Assembly (NCBI RefSeq): GCF_000003815.2 | Contig: NC_049997.1 | Span: forward strand, 11,079,507-11,143,506 | Reading direction: 5' to 3' | DNA: 64,000 nt | Source of the DNA: Branchiostoma floridae | Lineage: Eukaryota; Chordata; Leptocardii; Amphioxiformes; Branchiostomatidae | Shown here: positions 51,797-60,700 of the stretch, in pieces | Layout of the letters: each line of letters begins with the position of its first letter | Numbering within the stretch: the first letter of the stretch is position 1 | Notes under the pieces: model-generated | Told to the model about the DNA's origin: nothing | The model's input: only the letters and a program-made list of their open reading frames with translations | Database searches by the model: none | Made by a program: the position numbers and the translations under genes

Positions 51797-54700
51797 CTGC
51801 AGACACAAGACACAAGATAAAATGTATTGCCTTTCTGCCTAAATATCTATCTATATATCCATACATTTGATACGATCTATTCTGACTAACATCGACATTT
51901 GCAGATGCGATAAAATGGGTTTGGTTTTCTACCCATCCATCTATCTATCTATCCATGCATTTGTTTGATTTGATACGATCTGACAAACATACGCCAAATA
52001 GCAGTTAATACTCAAGGATCCTCAAGCAACTGGATTTGATTTTGGAAATAGCGTCACTGACGAAAGATATAGTGGATGCCATCTGAAACGAAACGTCTAA
52101 CCGTTTCCAAAATCATATCCAGTTGCTTGAGCTTTTTGGCATATCTTATTATCTGGATGTCTAACCTTCATTGACGCATCAACAAAATAATTTATGCCTT
52201 TATACATGATAAGCTGGGACATCACTATGAGTGGCATCATGCTAATTTTGGTTGTTGTTGTTGTTGTTGTTGTGTCATAATAAAACAGTTATAGAACGGC
52301 CAAAACGGTCCCAAATAAACGTTTAGGCCTCAATACAAGAAATGTCTCGTTCGGACTCAATCATCGACTACATATAACGGCGATAAATTAAGCAGAACTC
52401 CAGTTAGAAGCTCTGAGGAAGATGTCTGACAGACATCGGAACGTCAGCAGGTGAGACAAACTGGTTGTGTAAGAGAAAATTCCGATGTTCAATTAAATCC
52501 ATGTTGTTATTCTTTCGGAGCATAATTCCCCTGTGTGACATAGTTTATTACATCTATAAATATTGTGCATCTTATGGCGTCATGTATAAAACACCAGTCG
52601 ACTCACCGTGACCTTGCCCTTGAGCATACCCTCCAAGGTGTCGGCGATCTCCGTGAAGGTCGGGCGAGCATCCGGGTTCTCCATCCAGCCCCGCTGAATC
52701 ATGTTGTACCTGCCGGGTGGAAAAAGGAAGGGTTGGTCATACCACCGAAAAAAGAAATACAAATAAGTTACACGTTATTCTGGATTCCTAATACCCCTGT
52801 CACATTATCCACGATCTTCGGGCGTATCGATGGGAGATTGGCCATATTAAAGATCGACAGTGGGTTTGCGTGTATTTTTCAACTGAAACCCGCCCCTGTC
52901 ACATATAAGCCATACTTTGTACCTTGTACAATTGTTGTGCAATAAAGTTATTGTTATAAGCGAGACTCGGGCGATTGCTACAGAATCGTCGTCGGATCGT
53001 ATTTTCGCCAAATGTGACAGAGGTATTAAGCTATGCAGATTAGTCTTACGATCGTCTTACCATCGTTAACTGAGGACACTCTTCAGATAGTTGTGCATAT
53101 CGTACAAAACTCAGCTGCTTTGGAACTTCTGTCACAGCCTATTGAAAATTCTTTAATACTAAAATACGACACTCTACGAAAAATGTGACCACGCCATTAT
53201 GGAGGGGCTTGGTGGCGCATTAGATCTGTCTCTTCTTCTAATCTCCAAGCAGATCCTACGGTGCCATAAGATAGTATCAAACCTGGCCAAGGAGTATAGC
53301 TGGCCAAAGGGAGTCAAACGGGCACCAAAGGCTGGGTTTGATACTATATTACGCCACCGTGGATCTGCTTGGAGATTATCTTCTTCAACATCAGGCCGAC
53401 AGATTAACGTCATTAGTCCGTAACTACAAAATCAGTATTGGAAAAACACGGACACGGCCGGGATTCGAGCCCACAACCTTGTAGGATCTTGTAGTCCAGG
53501 ATTGGACCACTGAAACTAAGCATGTCACTGTAAGTCTTAGAAGAAAGGAGCCTCCGGGGGGCCATAACCTACAGTTCCTCTCCACAGTTACTCTGCCTCT
53601 CCATCCTGTACCCGTCCAACAGGTCACGGAAGACTTCAGGAGCGGTCTTGTCGGGGTAGGGGGTTCCTCCTGAAAAAAGACAACAGGGTTGTTCTTAGCG
53701 TCTCACATGGATCAAACTTGTTGCTACCTGATATATCTGTTGAAAAGAAGCAGTACAACCTTGGTATTCCGAAATAGAAGCTTTGGTGATTTAGTCACTT
53801 TTGATTTAGAGAAATGCTGACGTGTTGATACATCTGTCTTATCTTAGTTGACATGTATTCCAACCTTAAAATCAAAAATGAAAATACAAAATGTGTTACC
53901 TAAAGAGACAATCTCGTGCAGTGTGACTGCGAAGGACCATCTGCGAAGAAAGGACAAAGATCTATTCAAGAAGATACCAAAGGAGCAATTCCATTACTCT
54001 GAAAGACATGGTTCTGTTTGGTCACACAGTGGTAAATTTTGACAACCAGATAAACATTGAGCATCACTAACGAAGCAAAAAGGGACAGTTGACTTACACA
54101 TCGCTTTTGTGGGTACACCTGTTGGTCTTGATGGACTCCAGAGCGGCCCACCTCACCGGACGTTTGTTCTGAAAACGGCACAAGTCACCAGTGACAAACA
54201 CCTCGAGAGATTTTTTGTATTTATTTTCAAAATGCTGCTGTCCATGGGTCCAGACACAGAGTAATCATAAGTCAACAAAGAAAGTTTGTCCTGACAGTGC
54301 CTAGATACTAGATTCACTAGATACAAATACATTGAAATCCTAAACAACATGTCGAGTTGGATATTCCGGGCTTAGCTATAGATGGATCATAGATGCGACA
54401 AGGTGCTACTGTTTTGATGTAGCCATCAGCCATTGCGTGTCTGTGACGCTCATGTCTTTCACTCGCTTTTCTGCTGCTGGATCGTTTATTGATAAAACTA
54501 TACAAAAGACGGTGGCGATACAGTGTGGAAATGAACTGTAGTAACCTACGTTGTGTGCCTCGTCCTGTGCCTTCCAGAACTCGGAGATCTTGACGATCCA
54601 CATCTCGCCGATCTGAGTCGTCTTGGCGGACAGGTAGCCGTGGATGATCTGTGAAGGGACGAGACAATTGAGACCACCTGTCAGATCTACCAGGCTGACT

Positions 54701-57700
54701 ACGCTGGCTGTTATAGGGAGAATAATTTGCCAGGGGAGTTTTGGCACTTTTCCTACCAGAGGAGTTGGTCGGCCGCGGAGGGGAAACATGAACCTTAGCT
54801 TGGACTGGCTTCCCTGGCCAATTTCCCGATTTTATACTGAATTCAACAATCCCCGTACCCTCGCACATGAAGGCCTGGTGGAGGCTAAGTCCCCGTACGA
54901 GCTTTGGCTTTATTCTTGTGGACATTACAAGCTTTACATTCTCTCCCGTTGCTCGGTATCAGAGTCAGTATTAGGTACTGAACAATGGAAACTTATTTTG
55001 ATTCACTTCAGCCATTCTTCTAAAGGTCCATGGAGGACGTGTGTAGATGCCAAATATCAACTTTGTTAACAGAATTTTTGTATCTGAATGTCAAGAAACG
55101 TTTTAAGAAGCTTCCACGTACCCCTTGTTCCTCGAGGTACTTCATCCCCCTAGCGATATCCAGGGAGATCTGCAGCAGCCGCCCGGCCGAGAGACTGGAC
55201 AGGGCCCTCTTCACCTCCACCTGAGAAAATGTAAAGTTTAAATAGATTTTTACCGAAATCTGACAAAATTCAGTGATGATTTAACAACGTCTTGAGGTTT
55301 GATAATGCCTTACAGATCATTCTTCTTTCGTCTTAGGTGTTCTCTTCTTTGACCCGTTGATATTTAGAAATATCTATTTGAGAAGGTCAGACGACAGCTT
55401 GTCGGACAACGGTCGAACGTCGGACAACGGTCTTATCCACTGAAATGCAAATAGGGACACCAAGATGGCGGTGGATGCACCGATGACGTCACTTGACTAC
55501 ACACCTGGTTCCCCATGTGGCTGACGCCATTCCGGATGGACTCGTACTCCTCCAGCTTCCGGCTGTCTCGGAGGAAGTCCCGAAGATTGCCGAACGGCGC
55601 GTGCTCCATCGCTATGTACAAATCACCTGGGGTTGAAAAGGAAGCAGAAGAGTTTTGCCAAAGACATCAGTTTTGTTTATTAACTCCATATTGAACAGAA
55701 TGGCACAACGCATCATTTCTGTTAACTAGGTGTACTGGGGAAGAAGTCGGTTATTCATCTTGTGTAGCGCTGAAGGATTGGCCAAGACGTCGTTACGTCT
55801 TGATTTTTATTCTTAAGAATAATGCCTTTCCCCATTATGAAGATGACTTTCGATGCATTTTATTGTTTTTATGGTCTTCATGCTTTACTTACCATTATAC
55901 CTACAGCCCCCTATCAACCCGATGACGTTGATATTGTTGCCCACTGCACACATGACGTCAATCTCGTTCATGAAGTCCCTGCTGTCCTGGTCGGAAGCGC
56001 CACCTATCGGATCATAACAACAGCGTTATTACTGGCAATATCGTCATCATCATCATTATCAGCAATACCATCAATAGCGATAGTTACATCAGTGAGCAAT
56101 GTGACTGAGCAAGGAGCTTATGGACTTAGTGACTGAGCAAGCATGGAGGTCTATTCTGAACTAGTTGACCATATCATTTGCATACAGAATACAAGGAATC
56201 GACGTTTTCTTGAATGAAAATCCACACAAATATAAATTACCGTTCAAAATATTGATGACAGCCGGGATTTCCTTGCCCTCCTTGTTGACCACGCCCTCCG
56301 CTATTCTGCCTAAGCTACCATATTCCTGGACTGTCTCCCCGACCGTCAGGCTCGTCCAGGGAATGGTGGGATACGGCGGGTCCTTCTCTTCCAGGGGTGC
56401 GATCTGAGGCGTCTCCGATTCTTGTTCGAAGGCTGCGTTTTCGAACTGCGTTACATTCGACTGAAAAATATAGATAAAGATGAATAGATAAAAGAAAGAG
56501 AAAGGTTCAAATGCTTACGTAAGTTGGGAGTTTTCGAAACAGGATTTCCGCCGTCTTAGATGGTTTGGGCATGTTGAAAGATCGAGTGACTGCATAAATA
56601 AGATCACCGAACTGAAAGTGACTGGCAACAGAGGTCGTGTTAGACCAAGAAAAACCTGGAGGGACTGTGCCAGGAGGGACTTGAAGGAGTGCGGCCTGAC
56701 AGGGGTCGACCCACTGGACAGAGCCAAATGGAAGCGAAGTGTGAAGACTAGCCGACTGCTGCCTACCCCTGCGTCAGGGACCCAAGCAGCAGTATAATCA
56801 AACAAAGGATACTGAGTGAGTGATTTGAATATGTAATTGCCACCACGAGAGTCTATCTGCCTTGCTGTCTACAAATAATGAAGACAAGTAGTATTAAAAT
56901 TCTAAAAGTTATCCAGTATTCAGCAGTAACGTTGGATCTTCAATTAAAAGGATATTCAAAAGTCTCAACATTGACATTTCATCAATGTTATTACTGCTGC
57001 GTCAATAGATCTAGAACTTGGACTTTTAGAAAATGCATTTTGAGAAATGTTCAGAACACGTAAAGCATTAGATTACTTACAGAGTACAAGTCCACCCATG
57101 GCTCGATCTTGTCTTCCTTCGGCTCGTAAGCTGTTCGGTTCTTCCTGGCTCTTGTGACGTATCTGAAAAAAAATATCATTGCATTACATTGATGTAGGCT
57201 GTGTATTACATTGATGTAGGCTGTGGATACATTCCTCTGAATCCATTGTATCCCTGGCTCGTTTTGAAGTTTTGAACCACTCGCAAACATGTATCGGTTT
57301 TCCAGAATATCTTAAAGATAAGCAAATTTGCTGATGCTGACAGGCGCCACCTCTCTAATCACAGGAATAAGGCTGCATTTCAGTATTTCATATGCATATT
57401 CTTAACAATGGGAATCATGGGAGAAAGAGGCTGTCAAAAATCACCTACCCGACTTTTAGAACATGAAAAACTCACATTGGCATGGTTGTCCGACCTCTGA
57501 AGAGTAAATTAACGACAAAAAAAGGAAAAAATTTACGGCGGAATTATATTATATGCCATCAAAACATAGGTGGGAGACCTTTTCACCCCTTTCACTGCAT
57601 GTAAACAACACCAAAACACCTAACTTCTAAGGCCTACTGCAGCCGCAAATGTCACTAAAAATCTGTTTTTTTCAACATAATATAGAAGCTACAACCCTTA

Positions 57701-60700
57701 CCTATAATATGCACCTCCAAAATCCAAACATATGCCAAGAAAAACAATTTTACAGCCACTTTTCCCAAGCCTACCTAAGCATTCTGTATGGGCTAAAACT
57801 GGGTCATCTGCGCAAGTCCGGAAATACCGAAATTTGCCCATAAGCGGCGGTCTAGGGCCTCCAGACTCATGTCGGCTGAGGAACCACATCCCAACAGCGA
57901 CGTCACAGCACCAAGCTACCGCCCCCCAAACGATCGCTACAACCTGAGGAACAGGAAACGCTCGCTTCCCTCACCCGAGCAACGCACACATCCGGCAACT
58001 AAAAAACAGAACGCAGAACGATTTCAGGTCGCTGTAGGCCTTGTTCCATCATCCAGTCAAGGAGTCCCGAAACCTGCTCGTGACCTACACACCAAAACCG
58101 TTTCCCACATAACCACCCCTCCACTCACCACCGATGTTCCACCTTTGGACCTCCGGACTACGTGTGAGGATCCCTGTCGGCCATGCCCGCGACAATCCTC
58201 CTGATTCAANNNNNNNNNNNNNNNNNNNNNNNNNNNNNNNNNNNNNNNNNNNNNNNNNNNNNNNNNNNNNNNNNNNNNNNNNNNNNNNNNNNNNNNNNNN
58301 NNNNNNNNNNNNNNNNNNNNNNNNNNNNNNNNNNNNNNNNNNNNNNNNNNNNNNNNNNNNNNNNNNNNNNNNNNNNNNNNNNNNNNNNNNNNNNNNNNNN
58401 NNNNNNNNNNNNNNNNNNNNNNNNNNNNNNNNNNNNNNNNNNNNNNNNNNNNNNNNNNNNNNNNNNNNNNNNNNNNNNNNNNNNNNNNNNNNNNNNNNNN
58501 NNNNNNNNNNNNNNNNNNNNNNNNNNNNNNNNNNNNNNNNNNNNNNNNNNNNNNNNNNNNNNNNNNNNNNNNNNNNNNNNNNNNNNNNNNNNNNNNNNNN
58601 NNNNNNNNNNNNNNNNNNNNNNNNNNNNNNNNNNNNNNNNNNNNNNNNNNNNNNNNNNNNNNNNNNNNNNNNNNNNNNNNNNNNNNNNNNNNNNNNNNNN
58701 NNNNNNNNNNNNNNNNNNNNNNNNNNNNNNNNNNNNNNNNNNNNNNNNNNNNNNNNNNNNNNNNNNNNNNNNNNNNNNNNNNNNNNNNNNNNNNNNNNNN
58801 NNNNNNNNNNNNNNNNNNNNNNNNNNNNNNNNNNNNNNNNNNNNNNNNNNNNNNNNNNNNNNNNNNNNNNNNNNNNNNNNNNNNNNNNNNNNNNNNNNNN
58901 NNNNNNNNNNNNNNNNNNNNNNNNNNNNNNNNNNNNNNNNNNNNNNNNNNNNNNNNNNNNNNNNNNNNNNNNNNNNNNNNNNNNNNNNNNNNNNNNNNNN
59001 NNNNNNNNNNNNNNNNNNNNNNNNNNNNNNNNNNNNNNNNNNNNNNNNNNNNNNNNNNNNNNNNNNNNNNNNNNNCTAAGGTTAGATCTAGAAAGAAAAC
59101 TACACAATATCAACGATGATGTTAATCTTGACAATATCTGGAGAGGGTGGATATTCGACGTTACCGAATCTGTTGAGCTTTGTGTTCCCAAAATGTGTGT
59201 TAAACGATCATCTTCATTACCTTGGTTCGACGGTGAAGTCAGACATGCGCGCAACAAAAGAAGACGGCATGGCGATTAGCCAAACGAACTAACAGTCCTT
59301 CACATTGGAGCAAGTTTAGAAAACTCAGAAACGACCTTCAAAGACTCATTAAGACAAAGTACAACTCGTTTCTGAACAATCTTGGCTCGCTAGTACAGAC
59401 GGACCCGAAAAGGTTCTGGTCTTTTTTTTAGATCTAAAACCAAATCCAAATGCCTTCTGGCCGTCTTGAATTCAGCTAGCGCCGTAGCAAGCTCCGCTAT
59501 AGAGAAGGCTGTCATGTTTAACGATTACTTTCATTCAGTCTTCACTTTATCTAATGATACCCTTTGTCTGCCTGAAACCGCTGTTTTCGAACATCCATGT
59601 CTAGGAAATATTTTATTTTCAATTGAAGAAGTCCAAAATGTACTGTCTAGACTCGATTGCTCAAAGGCTATTGGTCCAGATGGACTTTCTCCTACCGTAT
59701 TTCGAGAGTGCGCACATGTGATCGCTCCTCACCTGACTGCATTGTTTAACAGAAGTTTGAGCCAGGGCTGGGTTCCTGCGCAGTGGAAGGATGCAAATAT
59801 TTGTCCTGTCTTTAAAAAAGGCCGGAAAGATTTAGTAGACAATTACCGCCCAATTTCTCTTCTTAGTATTGTTGGAAAGATAATGGAAAGGTGTTTGTTT
59901 AATCGTATCTTTCCTCATTTAAAGCACTTGATCTATATATCCATTACAACACGGTTTCATCAAGGGCAGATCATCATCGACACAGCTCCTTGAAATTTAC
60001 CATGAAATTGGCGGGATTTTAGATCGAGGTGGCCAAGTAGACATTATATATTTGGATTTTTCCAAGGCATTTGACTGCGTTTCTCACCAGCTGTTAGTCC
60101 ATAAGCTCAAAATGTATGGTATTCATTCTACTTTACTTTCCTGGTTCCATAGTTATCTTTCATGTAGGAGGCAACGTGTAATGGTCGAGGGTATGTGTTC
60201 GGATTGGCTGCCAGTAGTATCGGGAGTGCCCCAAGGGTCAATTTTAGGTCCCCTCCTTTTCTTATTATATATCAACGATCTTCCATCCGTAGTAAGCAAC
60301 AAAATGGGCCTCTACGCTGACGACTCCAAATGCTACAAACATGTATCTACTGTTTTAGATTGTGTATCACTCCAGAGAGATATTGATTGCATGTACGATT
60401 GGAGTAATACTTGGCAAATGAATTTTAATCCTGACAAATGTAAAATTCTCAGGATAAGCAGATCTAGAAATCCTATTACTTTTACGTACAAAATGAATGA
60501 CACGGTCCTCGAGTCTGTTCCTGAATTTACCGACTTAGGGGTATTAGCTACGTGAAATTTAACTTTCGATTCTCATGTACATAATATCATTTCGAGAGCA
60601 AATTCAGCTCTCGGCTTTTTAAAGAGATCTGTAGGTTTCAATGCCCCTGTAAATGTAAAAAAAAATGCTATATCTCACTTTAGTCAGAAGCAGACTTGAG

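Larger units (their letters stand above)
51797..52606. other. receptor intron with inverted repeats
   Basis: It contains the hammerhead-like structure at 52021-52131, a (GTT)n run near 52257 and a second CTGA..GAAC-type hairpin at 52412-52447. Confidence 0.6.

Noticed and set aside
54317-54925. 202-codon minus-strand frame around the HGY exon
   Set aside because: It is in a different frame from the kinase-like exon. The exon frame is fixed by phase and by kinase motifs.
58085-59279. Frames of 298-390 codons across 58210-59075
   Set aside because: They run through an assembly gap of N and carry no real residues there.
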